A stretch of DNA of 64,000 bases from JACOMS01 sp964352785 (GTDB lineage Bacteria; Pseudomonadota; Alphaproteobacteria; Caulobacterales; Maricaulaceae). The notes beneath the pieces are model-generated. The model worked only from the letters and a program-made list of their open reading frames with translations, did no database searches and was not told the origin of the DNA. The position numbers were made by a program, and so were the translations under genes. Where the stretch lies: NCBI GenBank assembly GCA_964352785.1, contig CAYGTI010000003.1, forward strand, positions 1-64,000. The letters run 5' to 3'. This document shows, piece after piece, positions 25,218 through 33,897 of the stretch (position 1 is the stretch's first letter; the number at the start of each line of letters is the position of its first letter).

Positions 25218-26882
25218 CTATTCCGTCATCATGGCGTCGCGAAGAGAACGAAACTCTGTACCTTCGTACCAATTAGGCCAGTCGCGGCTATTGGCGAGCG
25301 TATAGCCAAGCTCATACAGGATTTCGCTTGTCAACTCCATGCCGGACAGGTCCCAGCTATTGTCATATGCGTCATTTGGCTTGTGATAGCGCTCGAGACG
25401 GTATTCTTCTTCGAAGGCAGCACCGTAGCTTTTACCGTTGATGACATGATCAATACCGCTGTCTGAATAAAGCATAGGGACGCCAAGCTTGCCGAGGCTA
25501 ATGTGATCGGACCTGTAAAAATAGCCAGCCTGAGGATTAGGATCCGGCACGATATACATATCACGGGGGTCAAGAACAGCTTTCAGCCGGTCTTCCAGCT
25601 CCGATGCGCCGTGCCCGATAACAATCATATCTCTGGTTTGTCCAACGGGTAAAATGGCATCAATATTAATACCGCCAACTGTTTTATTCAAAGGCACAAT
25701 GGGATCCGCGCCGTAATAGGCCGACCCTAAAAGGCCGGATTCTTCTGCTGTGACGGCGACAAAAATTGCAGAGCGTTCTGGCGCGCCTTGCTGCACAAAG
25801 GCTTCGCCGATTTCGAGGATGACCGCAGTCCCTGTTGCATTGTCAACGGCGCCATTTGATATGGTGTCGCCTTCTGCGTCCGGGTTCATACCCAAATGGT
25901 CCCAATGCGCCATATAAAGAACATATTCATCCGGATATTTCGTCCCTGTCACGCCTCCGGCCACGTTGCGGGACTGTGTTGTCTTGATGGTCTGATTAAG
26001 CGCGGCGGATAGCGACAGACCGTCCATGGTAACGGGCGTGAAACCTTGAACGTGGGATTTGGCTTTAAGTTCCTCGAGGTCTAGGCCTGCTGAGTCCATA
26101 AGCAAATTAGCGGCGTCATAATGCAGCCATCCTTCGATCAGTGTGCGGCTTGCGCCGCCGTCCGGGCGCACAAGATCATACTGCGCGCCAGTCCAACTGC
26201 CCGACACAACGCCCCAGCCGTAACTCGCAGGCTCAGTATCATGGATAATCAGCGCAGCGGCGGCACCTTGGCGACCTGCTTCTTCGAACTTGTAAGTCCA
26301 CCGACCATAATAAGTCATGGTGTTGCCTTTAAATAAGTCCGCGTCTTGCGACCCAAAGCCCGGATCATTAACCAGCATGACAACGGTTTTGCCTTTGACG
26401 TCCAAACCTGCATAATCATCCCAGCCAAACTCCGGCGCGACAACGCCATAACCAACAAAGACGAGATCGCTGTCGTCAACGGCGATGTTTTGGGCAAGGC
26501 GTTTTGTCCAAAACACTGCGTTGGTTGATTGGTCGGCTTCTATTAAGGGGCCTTGCGCGTTTGAAATCGTTAGTGCGGAGGAGGGTAGAGCCACTGTTTC
26601 GGTTAGCTCGACAGGTTGGAAATAACTCCCGTCTTTGCCCATGGGCATAAGGCCGATAGCTTTCATTTCATCAGCGATATATTGCGAGGCAGCTTGCCCG
26701 CCCGGTGTGCCGGGCGCGCGCCCTTGAAATTCATCAGAGGCCAGCCGTTCAATGCGGCGGCCAATATCGGCGGCTGAAGCGATGGGTGGTTTGACTTTTA
26801 TGTCACCATCATCAGTTGTTGGCGCGCAGGCAGGTAGTGTGAGCAAGGCTGCACCCAAAATCAAACATGTGAGTTTTTTCAT
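25218..26882 (-). CDS. M28-family peptidase, lipoprotein with PA domain
   Basis: 554 aa. Lipobox LPAC (Cys 19). A protease-associated domain lies at about 120-270 (NDPGFG, AAALIIHDTEPASYGW). Zinc site residues are visible in AHWDHLGM (about 329-336), DNATGTAVILEIGEAF, EESGLLGSAYYG and, late, SDHISLGKLGVP. Periplasmic aminopeptidase-type activity on peptides is expected. It heads a pair with the glycosyltransferase. A second M28 lipoprotein is encoded at 28577-30052 in the opposite direction. Confidence 0.93.
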   Translation of the reverse strand: MKKLTCLILGAALLTLPACAPTTDDGDIKVKPPIASAADIGRRIERLASDEFQGRAPGTPGGQAASQYIADEMKAIGLMPMGKDGSYFQPVELTETVALPSSALTISNAQGPLIEADQSTNAVFWTKRLAQNIAVDDSDLVFVGYGVVAPEFGWDDYAGLDVKGKTVVMLVNDPGFGSQDADLFKGNTMTYYGRWTYKFEEAGRQGAAAALIIHDTEPASYGWGVVSGSWTGAQYDLVRPDGGASRTLIEGWLHYDAANLLMDSAGLDLEELKAKSHVQGFTPVTMDGLSLSAALNQTIKTTQSRNVAGGVTGTKYPDEYVLYMAHWDHLGMNPDAEGDTISNGAVDNATGTAVILEIGEAFVQQGAPERSAIFVAVTAEESGLLGSAYYGADPIVPLNKTVGGINIDAILPVGQTRDMIVIGHGASELEDRLKAVLDPRDMYIVPDPNPQAGYFYRSDHISLGKLGVPMLYSDSGIDHVINGKSYGAAFEEEYRLERYHKPNDAYDNSWDLSGMELTSEILYELGYTLANSRDWPNWYEGTEFRSLRDAMMTE

Positions 26883-26942
26883 TAATCTACCCCAAAAATT
26901 TGGCGAAACTGCATAGCCTGCCGGATGTCGTTCAGAAGACCT

Positions 26943-26958
26943 TTAACGCAAATTTACG
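26943..26958 (+). promoter_or_regulatory. CtrA-like box upstream of the fourth TadG-like gene
   Basis: TTAACGCAAATTTACG gives TTAA, seven bases, TTAC: one mismatch to the CtrA consensus. About 125-140 bp upstream of the start at 27082 in the divergent spacer between the M28 peptidase and the TadG-like gene. Confidence 0.35.
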
Positions 26959-27081
26959 CAGAGTTAAGCCTGTTTATAGTTCCCAAGAGAATTTTTAATC
27001 AAATTCTGCTAAGCTTCTCCGTATGCAAAGTCGGCTTTAGCGGGGATGCGAGCGGCTCAATGCGTAGTGTGGGTGAACAAT

Positions 27082-28425
27082 ATGAAACATATAAAATCAG
27101 GAATATTGGTTGAGATGCGGCGCGGACTGCGCGGATGGCGTAAAGCCAGACAGGGAAGTATTTCTCTGAACTTTGCTGTGCTGATATTGCCCATTCTAGC
27201 GGGAGTCGGCGGAACCATTGATATTGCGAACCTGTCGAGCGCGAAACATAAACTTCAAATCATTTCCGATGCGGCGGCGCTGACAGCCGCAAATGGCAAT
27301 CATACGATTGAAGAACGCGAGGCCATGTTTGCAGCGTATGTGACAAATGCGGTCGATCCTAAATGGGGTATTAGTGACATTGACCCCAAAGCTAATGTTT
27401 CGCATGTCGGGCATAATGTTGAAGTTACCGGGCAAGTGTCTGCCACTGTAGGAACGATTATATTGCAGCATGCCAATCACAGCGGCGCGGTTAAAGTTGT
27501 GTCTGAGGCCGTTGTTGGAAAGCAGACGGTCGAGCTTGTTTTGGCTATTGATATTTCATCGTCCATGAACGGAGCCCGGATCACAGAAGCCCGCGCCGCC
27601 GCTAAGCAGTTTATCGAGACGTTGCTGACGCGTGAGGAACTTCAAGACCGCATTAATATCTCCATTGTCCCATTTGGCGGGACGGTACGTGTCCCAAACC
27701 TGATGAGCAGTATGATTGTTTCGCAGGCCGCGCTGCGTGATCCGGATGTACAAAAACACTGGATGGACGGCGCTTGGAACGGCTGCTTCGAGCTATCCCC
27801 CGCAGATTTGGCAGCCAAAATTAAACCCTCGGATCAGTTCGCGCATATGCCAGACTTTTATACGTGGAGAAAGACTAATCCGTGGTGCCCCCGGAACGGG
27901 AGTGAGTTCCTACCGCTGACAGATAATGAAACCGTTTTGAAAAGTAAGATAGACGTTATGCAATTGTCTGATGGTACAGGCACAGACCACGGCATGGCAT
28001 GGGCGCGGGCGAACCTGTCCTCTGATTGGACAAACAGGTTCCCCGGCGGGAAAGCGGGTCTTCCGGCTGAAGGCTCAAACGAGGTTAAGAAAATTATCGT
28101 TTTAATGACCGATGGCGGCGTGACGGGCCAACATATGGTCAAGACGCAGCACATGACGGGCACTTTGCCTTATTACACACGCAGCACCACACGGGTGAAG
28201 GGCGCGGATGGATGGGCTGCCTTCAGCACAGTTTGTACGCAAGCTAAGCTTGAAGGTACAGAAGTCTATACAATCGGATATTTGATGAATAATGCCACAC
28301 ATGTGGACCGTCTGCGGGCTTGCGCCTCATCACCTGCCCGCCATTTCGATTCTACATCGGGCGAGCTTGACAATATTTTCGAAAATATTGCGGCGACAAT
28401 TACGCCTCTAAGGCTATCTAATTAG
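27082..28425 (+). CDS. TadG-like protein with von Willebrand A domain
   Basis: About 447 aa from ATG 27082, with GGGTGA upstream; ATG 27046 and 27115 are alternatives in frame. The anchor reads RQGSISLNFAVLILPILAGVGG (first residues near 25) with a single membrane helix. vWA domain from about 150 with MIDAS DISSS near 157-161 and VLMTDGGVTG. The middle carries WCPRNG and other Cys that may form disulphides. Monocistronic. Fourth paralogue of the window, and like the others not linked to tad secretion genes. Confidence 0.85.
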   Translation: MKHIKSGILVEMRRGLRGWRKARQGSISLNFAVLILPILAGVGGTIDIANLSSAKHKLQIISDAAALTAANGNHTIEEREAMFAAYVTNAVDPKWGISDIDPKANVSHVGHNVEVTGQVSATVGTIILQHANHSGAVKVVSEAVVGKQTVELVLAIDISSSMNGARITEARAAAKQFIETLLTREELQDRINISIVPFGGTVRVPNLMSSMIVSQAALRDPDVQKHWMDGAWNGCFELSPADLAAKIKPSDQFAHMPDFYTWRKTNPWCPRNGSEFLPLTDNETVLKSKIDVMQLSDGTGTDHGMAWARANLSSDWTNRFPGGKAGLPAEGSNEVKKIIVLMTDGGVTGQHMVKTQHMTGTLPYYTRSTTRVKGADGWAAFSTVCTQAKLEGTEVYTIGYLMNNATHVDRLRACASSPARHFDSTSGELDNIFENIAATITPLRLSN

Positions 28426-28576
28426 CCAGAATAATGCCGTATCTCTGTTTTGATTTTCCAAATTATCATTCTGTAGCATGGAGGCTTCCCGGCGGATGAC
28501 CTCAAAAAGAACATAAATTTCTGCTTTGCCCTTGCCGCGCGCCGCTGTAAGCAAAGGCAAATTGTGGAGATGATGT

Positions 28577-30052
28577 ATGAAAAAGTTCTTTTTAGGCGCG
28601 GCCATTGCAGCCCTGCTCGCCGGATGTCAGCCAACTGCAAACATTACGGCACCGGATAAACCGGAAGCACAAGCAGAGGAAACGGCTCAGTCAACGGTAA
28701 GTTCAGAGGTTCAAACGCTTATTGATATGGCTTTGGCCGGAACTCATGGCTATGACATTATCGAATCTGTCACGACCGAGATCGGGCCACGGCTCGCGGG
28801 GAGTGAGGGCGAAGCGCGGGCGCGAGATTGGGCGGTTGCCAAATTCAAAGCGCTTGGATTTGAAAACGTCCGCGTCGAAGATTTCACTATACCGGGATGG
28901 GAGCGCGGCGTTGAGACAGCGGAAATTATTTCGCCTAATCCGCAAAACCTCTACATAACCGCTCTGGGCGGATCGATTGCCACGCCGGCGCGCGGCATTG
29001 AAGCCGACATTGCCTACTTCCCCACATTTGAAGATTTAGAGAATGCGCCCGAGGACGGATTGGATGGTAAGATCGTCTTTATCTCCGGCCTAATGGACAA
29101 AGCTCATGACGGCGCGGGTTACGGCCCAGCGAACCGTAAGCGTCAACGGGGCGCAACCGAAGCCGGAAAGCGCGGCGCTTTGGCGGTTATTATTCGCTCG
29201 GTTGGTACAGATTCGCACCGCTTTCCGCACACAGGTCAAATGCGTTATGCGGATGATGTTGCGCCTATTCCAATTGGCGCGCTGTCTGCGCCGGATGCGG
29301 ATCAACTCGAGCGCACACTGGCGCGCGGCGAAACAGTTCGCTTAAAACTAACACTCACACCATTGAAAACAGCGGATAAGCCCTCAGGCAATGTGATCGG
29401 TGAAATTATTGGCAGCGAAAAGCCCGATGAAGTCATCCTAATTGCGGGGCACTTAGATAGCTGGGACCTTGGCACCGGAGCTGTTGATGACGGCGCTGGC
29501 ATTGGTATTTCGGCTGGCGCGGCCAAAGTTATCTTGGAGGCTGGACTGAAGCCCAAACGCACGATCCGCATTGTTGCGTTTGGCGCAGAAGAAGTCGGGC
29601 TTTTGGGGGCGTTTGCTTATGCAAAGGCGCACAAGGATGAACTCGATAAAATCGTCCTCGCGAGCGAATCAGATTTTGGCGCTGAAAGAGTCTATGCCTT
29701 GCGGACTTCTTTTGGCGGCGAAGGCCGGAAAGTGTTTGAAGATATTCAAAAAGCTATCGCGCCGCTGGGCATTGTCATGGAAGAGGGCACAACCCAAGGC
29801 GGGCCGGACATTATTCCGCTGGCAAATGCGGGCGTCCCAGCTTTCCGTCTTCAACAAGACGGTACAGATTATTTTGATTTGCACCACACACCGGACGATA
29901 CATTTGATAAGATTAATCCCGAAGCTGTCGCGCAAAATGTTGCGGCGTGGGCGGCAACGGTTTGGATGGCGTCTGAGGCTGATGTGGACTACCGGGCAAC
30001 CGAGGAAGAGCCCGCAACTCAGGAAACTGTAGACGAGACAGGTGAAGAGTAG
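28577..30052 (+). CDS. M28-family carboxypeptidase Q-like lipoprotein
   Basis: 491 aa. Lipobox LLAGC (Cys 17). The catalytic domain shows the two-zinc set: AGHLDSWDLGTGAVDDGAG (about 291-309), AEEVGLLGAFAY and the late HHTPDDTFDKINPEAV. A PA-type insert precedes it. The pattern fits plasma glutamate carboxypeptidase/CPQ-type dipeptidases. Periplasmic side, membrane anchored. Downstream genes follow closely (3 bp and 2 bp gaps), making an operon with the small phosphatase and the M20 amidohydrolase. Confidence 0.93.
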   Translation: MKKFFLGAAIAALLAGCQPTANITAPDKPEAQAEETAQSTVSSEVQTLIDMALAGTHGYDIIESVTTEIGPRLAGSEGEARARDWAVAKFKALGFENVRVEDFTIPGWERGVETAEIISPNPQNLYITALGGSIATPARGIEADIAYFPTFEDLENAPEDGLDGKIVFISGLMDKAHDGAGYGPANRKRQRGATEAGKRGALAVIIRSVGTDSHRFPHTGQMRYADDVAPIPIGALSAPDADQLERTLARGETVRLKLTLTPLKTADKPSGNVIGEIIGSEKPDEVILIAGHLDSWDLGTGAVDDGAGIGISAGAAKVILEAGLKPKRTIRIVAFGAEEVGLLGAFAYAKAHKDELDKIVLASESDFGAERVYALRTSFGGEGRKVFEDIQKAIAPLGIVMEEGTTQGGPDIIPLANAGVPAFRLQQDGTDYFDLHHTPDDTFDKINPEAVAQNVAAWAATVWMASEADVDYRATEEEPATQETVDETGEE

Positions 30053-30055
30053 GGA

Positions 30056-30385
30056 TTGCAAAGAGCTTTATTTATATGCTCTGTTTGCAAACTACGAAGC
30101 CCTACGGCGGAACATGTTTTTGCGGATTGGGAGAGTGTAGAAACGGATTCTGCTGGAATATCGGCGTCTGCAACGATTTTGTTGTCGCCTGAACAAATTG
30201 ACTGGGCGACAGTTGTTTTTGTGATGGAGAAAGCTCACCGCACGAAATTAACGCGTAAATATAAAAGACACCTGAATGGAAAACGCGTGATTTGTTTGGA
30301 TATTCCTGACAATTACAAATACATGGATACTGAATTGATAGAACTATTAACTAATAAAGCCGGACCATTTTTAAAACAAAGGTAA
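30056..30385 (+). CDS. Low-molecular-weight protein tyrosine phosphatase-like protein
   Basis: 109 aa. LFICSVCKLRSPTAEHVF (5-22) matches the phosphatase loop C-x5-R-S (C8, R14, S15), then a DSAGISASA segment and FVMEKAHRTKL; the general-acid Asp region may be LDIPDNYKYMD near 81-91. A short variant of the LMW-PTP family. It begins with TTG at 30056, with AGGGA formed by the preceding stop region; no ATG is available before the catalytic loop. Embedded between two hydrolase genes with 2-3-bp gaps, so co-transcribed. Confidence 0.8.
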   Translation: MQRALFICSVCKLRSPTAEHVFADWESVETDSAGISASATILLSPEQIDWATVVFVMEKAHRTKLTRKYKRHLNGKRVICLDIPDNYKYMDTELIELLTNKAGPFLKQR

Positions 30386-30387
30386 TC

Positions 30388-31674
30388 ATGACATTCAAAA
30401 GATATGCATTGGCAATCTTGCTAGGCTCTAGTTTTATTCAGGTTGCAAGCGCTGCCGACCTTATGGAAGTCTACAAGCATCTTCATGCTAATCCTGAACT
30501 TTCACTGATGGAGGTTGAGACAGCCGCCTACATGGCCGCTCATCTCAAAGATCTGGGATACGAAGTCACTGAGAATGTCGGCGGTACGGGCGTTGTTGCG
30601 GTTTTAGAAAATGGCCCGGGCAAGACGATTATGATCCGCGCTGATATGGACGGGCTGCCCGTCAAAGAACAAACGGACTTACCCTTCGCGAGCACGGTTC
30701 GCCGCAAAGATGCCAAGGGCATGGAGCACCCGGTCATGCATGCATGTGGCCATGATATTCACATGACCTCACTGCTGGGAACCGCGCAAGAGATGGTAGC
30801 AAAAACGGATGACTGGTCAGGGACATTAGTCTTGATCCTACAGCCTGCCGAGGAGATCGTCAAAGGCGCTCAAGCCATGCTGGCGGATGGGCTCTTTACC
30901 AGGTTCCCGCGTCCGGATTATAATCTGGCTTTGCATGTGAACGCGGCGCTACCGTCCGGTGTCGTTGGCTTGGTTCCCGGTTATGCTTTGGCGAATGTCG
31001 ACTCTGTTAATATCGATGTGCCGGGTATTGGCGGACACGGCGCATACCCGCATACGACCAAAGACCCTGTTGTCTTGTCTGCTCAAATTATCATGGGCCT
31101 CCAAACAATTGTCTCGCGTGAAACCTCTCCGCGCGAAGCCGCCGTTATTACAGTCGGTAAAATTTCCGGTGGTACTAAGCGTAATATTATCGGCGATGGT
31201 GTCAGGCTTGAGCTGACAGTACGGTCTTATACGGACGAAGTTCGGGCGCATACGCTCCGCGCGATTGAGCGCCTCGCCGAAAATATGGGCCGCGCCTCAG
31301 GACTGCCCGAAAACAATCTCCCGAAAATCACCTTGATGGACGAGTCTGCGCCCGCAACCTACAATGACCCGGCGTTGACCCAAGCCGCCGCTGTTCTCAT
31401 GCGGGCGTCTATCGGCGCGGATAATGTCAGATTTGTCGACCCGGTTATGGGCGCGGAAGATTTCTCTCACTTTGGCCGCACAACACCTAAAATCGCCAGT
31501 ATGATGTTTTGGCTGGGCGCGGCAAATCCGGGGGATGTGACGCGCGCTCAAAACGAGGGCTCGTCATTGCCGTCTTTGCACTCGCCTTTTTTCGCGCCGG
31601 ACGCTAAGGCCGCGCTGGATACTGGCGTTGCTGCTACATCAGCCGCAGCTATTGGCCTTTTTAATCAACGCTAA
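30388..31674 (+). CDS. M20-family amidohydrolase, exported
   Basis: 428 aa. Signal peptide ending SAADL-like around residue 24 (VASA-AD). The M20D signature is present: RADMDGLPVKEQ, HACGHDIHMTSLLG (metal ligands) and QPAEEIVKGAQAML with the catalytic Glu pair; the late GAEDFSHFG holds the last ligand. Relatives hydrolyse N-acyl or amide bonds (hippurate, N-acetyl amino acids). Unlike most relatives it carries a clear signal peptide, so it acts in the periplasm with the preceding peptidases. Confidence 0.92.
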   Translation: MTFKRYALAILLGSSFIQVASAADLMEVYKHLHANPELSLMEVETAAYMAAHLKDLGYEVTENVGGTGVVAVLENGPGKTIMIRADMDGLPVKEQTDLPFASTVRRKDAKGMEHPVMHACGHDIHMTSLLGTAQEMVAKTDDWSGTLVLILQPAEEIVKGAQAMLADGLFTRFPRPDYNLALHVNAALPSGVVGLVPGYALANVDSVNIDVPGIGGHGAYPHTTKDPVVLSAQIIMGLQTIVSRETSPREAAVITVGKISGGTKRNIIGDGVRLELTVRSYTDEVRAHTLRAIERLAENMGRASGLPENNLPKITLMDESAPATYNDPALTQAAAVLMRASIGADNVRFVDPVMGAEDFSHFGRTTPKIASMMFWLGAANPGDVTRAQNEGSSLPSLHSPFFAPDAKAALDTGVAATSAAAIGLFNQR

Positions 31675-31702
31675 TTTTAACCTTACTCATCAGGAATTAT
31701 TC

Positions 31703-32662
31703 ATGTCTTTACCTCCTATCCTTCAAAACCTTGAACTACCCATCATTGGAGCGCCGCTATTTATTGTCTCTGGGCCAGAATTGGTGATCGCTCAGTGCAA
31801 AGCCGGGATTGTCGGCTCGTTCCCCGCGCTGAATGCTCGCCCGGCTGAGGAGCTTGAAAAATGGATCGTGCGTATCAAGCTGGAACTTGAAGAATACCAA
31901 AAAGAAAACCCGGACAAAAAAGTCGCGCCGTTCGCAGTCAATCAAATTTGCCACAAATCCAATAACCGCCTCGAACATGACACGGAAATTTGCCGCAAGC
32001 ACGAAGTCCCTATAATTATTACCAGCCTTCAAGCCTCTGAAATGGTCTATGAGAGTACGCATTCTTATGGCGGCATTATTCTTCACGATGTAATTAATAT
32101 TCGCCATACGAAAAAGGCGCTTGCGATGGGCGCTGACGGTATCATCGGTGTTTGCGCAGGAGCCGGGGGCCATGCGGGGCGTTTATCCCCGTTTGCGCTT
32201 ATCCCTGAGATACGCGCTTTCCATGACGGGCCGCTTTTATGTTCCGGCTCTATGTCAACGGGCGGCTCTGTTCTTGGCGCCGAAGCTATCGGAGCGGATC
32301 TTGCTTATATGGGCACGCGTTTTATTGCCAGTAAGGAAGCCAATGCCTCCGAAGCCTATAAGCAGGCTATTGTCGATTCGTCCGGTGAAGACATTGTGTA
32401 TTCGTCTTTATTCACAGGCGTAGAGGGTAATTATCTGCGCAGCTCTATAGAGGCTGCGGGTATGGACCCGGATAATCTCCCAACGGCTGATAAGCAATCC
32501 ATGAACTTCGGTTCTGGCGGTAATACAGACGCCAAAGCATGGAAAGATATTTGGGGCTCCGGGCAAGGGGTTGGCAGTATTGATAGCGCGCCAACCGTTC
32601 AAGAAATCGTCGATCAGTTAAAAGTAGAGTACAAAGCCGCCAAAGTTCGGATAAACGGGTAA
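31703..32662 (+). CDS. Nitronate monooxygenase family protein
   Basis: About 319 aa from ATG 31703, with AGGAATT upstream; a longer frame from 31628 would overlap the M20 gene. FMN-dependent TIM barrel: LPIIGAPLFIVSGPELV at the start, GADGIIGVCAGAGGHAG (phosphate/FMN site and conserved His) and SGSMSTGGSVLGAEAIGADLAYMGTRF. Family enzymes oxidise alkyl nitronates such as propionate 3-nitronate. Probably the last gene of the operon; a stem-loop follows. Confidence 0.9.
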   Translation: MSLPPILQNLELPIIGAPLFIVSGPELVIAQCKAGIVGSFPALNARPAEELEKWIVRIKLELEEYQKENPDKKVAPFAVNQICHKSNNRLEHDTEICRKHEVPIIITSLQASEMVYESTHSYGGIILHDVINIRHTKKALAMGADGIIGVCAGAGGHAGRLSPFALIPEIRAFHDGPLLCSGSMSTGGSVLGAEAIGADLAYMGTRFIASKEANASEAYKQAIVDSSGEDIVYSSLFTGVEGNYLRSSIEAAGMDPDNLPTADKQSMNFGSGGNTDAKAWKDIWGSGQGVGSIDSAPTVQEIVDQLKVEYKAAKVRING

Positions 32663-32665
32663 ATT

Positions 32666-32707
32666 AATTCACGAAAAGGCTGTTTTCAGCCTACATTCAT
32701 GTGAATT
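32666..32707. other. Stem-loop after the nitronate monooxygenase gene
   Basis: Nested inverted repeats: AATTCAC/GTGAATT outside (32666-32672, 32701-32707) and AGGCTG/CAGCCT inside (32677-32682, 32687-32692) with a TTTT loop. No T-run follows, so if it is a terminator it is atypical; a mRNA-stabilising hairpin is as likely. Confidence 0.4.
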
Positions 32708-32784
32708 TGTGCAGCTGCTCATTGCATGACGGGGGCGCTTGGGATAAGAGCGCCTATTAATTCTCTATTCCAAGGAGGGACATT

Positions 32785-33888
32785 ATGGGAATGAGATGGT
32801 TATTGGGGATTATTCTCATCGCCATTATTTCACTTATATTAGCATGGGTCGGCCCAATTAACGCGCCGGCACAATCAGACCGCATGGGGGCCTCAATCGA
32901 AGAGGCGCTCAGCACGGCGGGATTTGATGATGTTAAAGTTGAAATGAAAGGTAATGTTGCACATTTGACCGGCGAGGCGCTCAGCGAAGAAGGTCTAAAA
33001 GAGGCAGTTGACTTAGCGACAAAAGCACAATGTACCGCATGTAAAAATGCAAAGCCGTCTTGGCACAAAGTTAAAAGCGCGATGGCGGTAAAGGCTCCGC
33101 CGCCTGCTCCGGTGATTAATACAGTCTCGCCGTTTGTTTTTTCTGCGACGAAGCGAGCTGACGGTAGTATCTTACTTGATGGTTATGTCAGCAGCGATAA
33201 CGAATTGCAACGCGTCCTTCGCGAAGCCAATACGTTGTTCCCGGATCAAGTTGTCAATGACGAGTTGGTGGTGGCCGAAGGCGCGCCTAATGCAGCGTGG
33301 GGCGACATCATCAGCAAATATCTTCCGATGCTTGTTGATCTGCAATCCGGCAGCCTTGTTCTTGATGACGCGCAAAGCTTACTCGCGGGTACGGCTGCAG
33401 ACGAAGCCATGCGGAACCGCATTTTAAGCGCTAGGGGCGAGACGCTTGGTTATAATGAAATTGTCAATATCTCTGTGCCAAATGCCGCTCCTGTTTTTGC
33501 AGGAACCGTAGGGTCGCAAGGCCTGTGTCAAAAATTATTTGATGAACTTAAAGGTGATACCAAAATTACCTTTAATACCGACTCTGATGTGATCAGCGGC
33601 GCGAGCTTTGAGCTCTTAAACTCTCTGGCATCCGCAGCAAAGCAATGTCCGTCATTTCAAGTTAAGATTGATGGCCATACCGATAATGTTGGTGTGCCGA
33701 TTTATAATGTTGATCTGAGCCAGCGCCGCGCGCAGCGTGTTGTTGATTATCTTGTTTTGCAGGATGTCAATGTCGAGAGCTTGTACAGCGAAGGGTTCGG
33801 CGAAGCCAAACCTATGGCAACAAATGAGACGCCGGAAGGCAGAGCGGCAAACCGCCGTATTGAATTTACCGTGACTAAGTCCGAGTAG
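32785..33888 (+). CDS. OmpA-family protein with N-terminal membrane anchor
   Basis: 367 aa. ATG 32785 has AAGGAGGG upstream. One uncleaved-looking membrane helix (5-21), a region with two Cys (CTACKNA near 93), BON-like segments around 30-85 and 110-160, then an OmpA C-domain from about 245 with IDGHTDNVG and LSQRRAQRV, the peptidoglycan-binding helix. It would tie the membrane to the cell wall. Nine bases before the HhH/DUF2853 fusion gene, so the two are an operon and may function together. Confidence 0.88.
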   Translation: MGMRWLLGIILIAIISLILAWVGPINAPAQSDRMGASIEEALSTAGFDDVKVEMKGNVAHLTGEALSEEGLKEAVDLATKAQCTACKNAKPSWHKVKSAMAVKAPPPAPVINTVSPFVFSATKRADGSILLDGYVSSDNELQRVLREANTLFPDQVVNDELVVAEGAPNAAWGDIISKYLPMLVDLQSGSLVLDDAQSLLAGTAADEAMRNRILSARGETLGYNEIVNISVPNAAPVFAGTVGSQGLCQKLFDELKGDTKITFNTDSDVISGASFELLNSLASAAKQCPSFQVKIDGHTDNVGVPIYNVDLSQRRAQRVVDYLVLQDVNVESLYSEGFGEAKPMATNETPEGRAANRRIEFTVTKSE

Positions 33889-33897
33889 GAGGACACA

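Noticed and set aside
32735..32755. GGCGCT...AGCGCC inverted repeat before the OmpA gene as a terminator or operator
   Set aside because: Short stem with a 9-base loop, no T-run; not distinguishable from chance.
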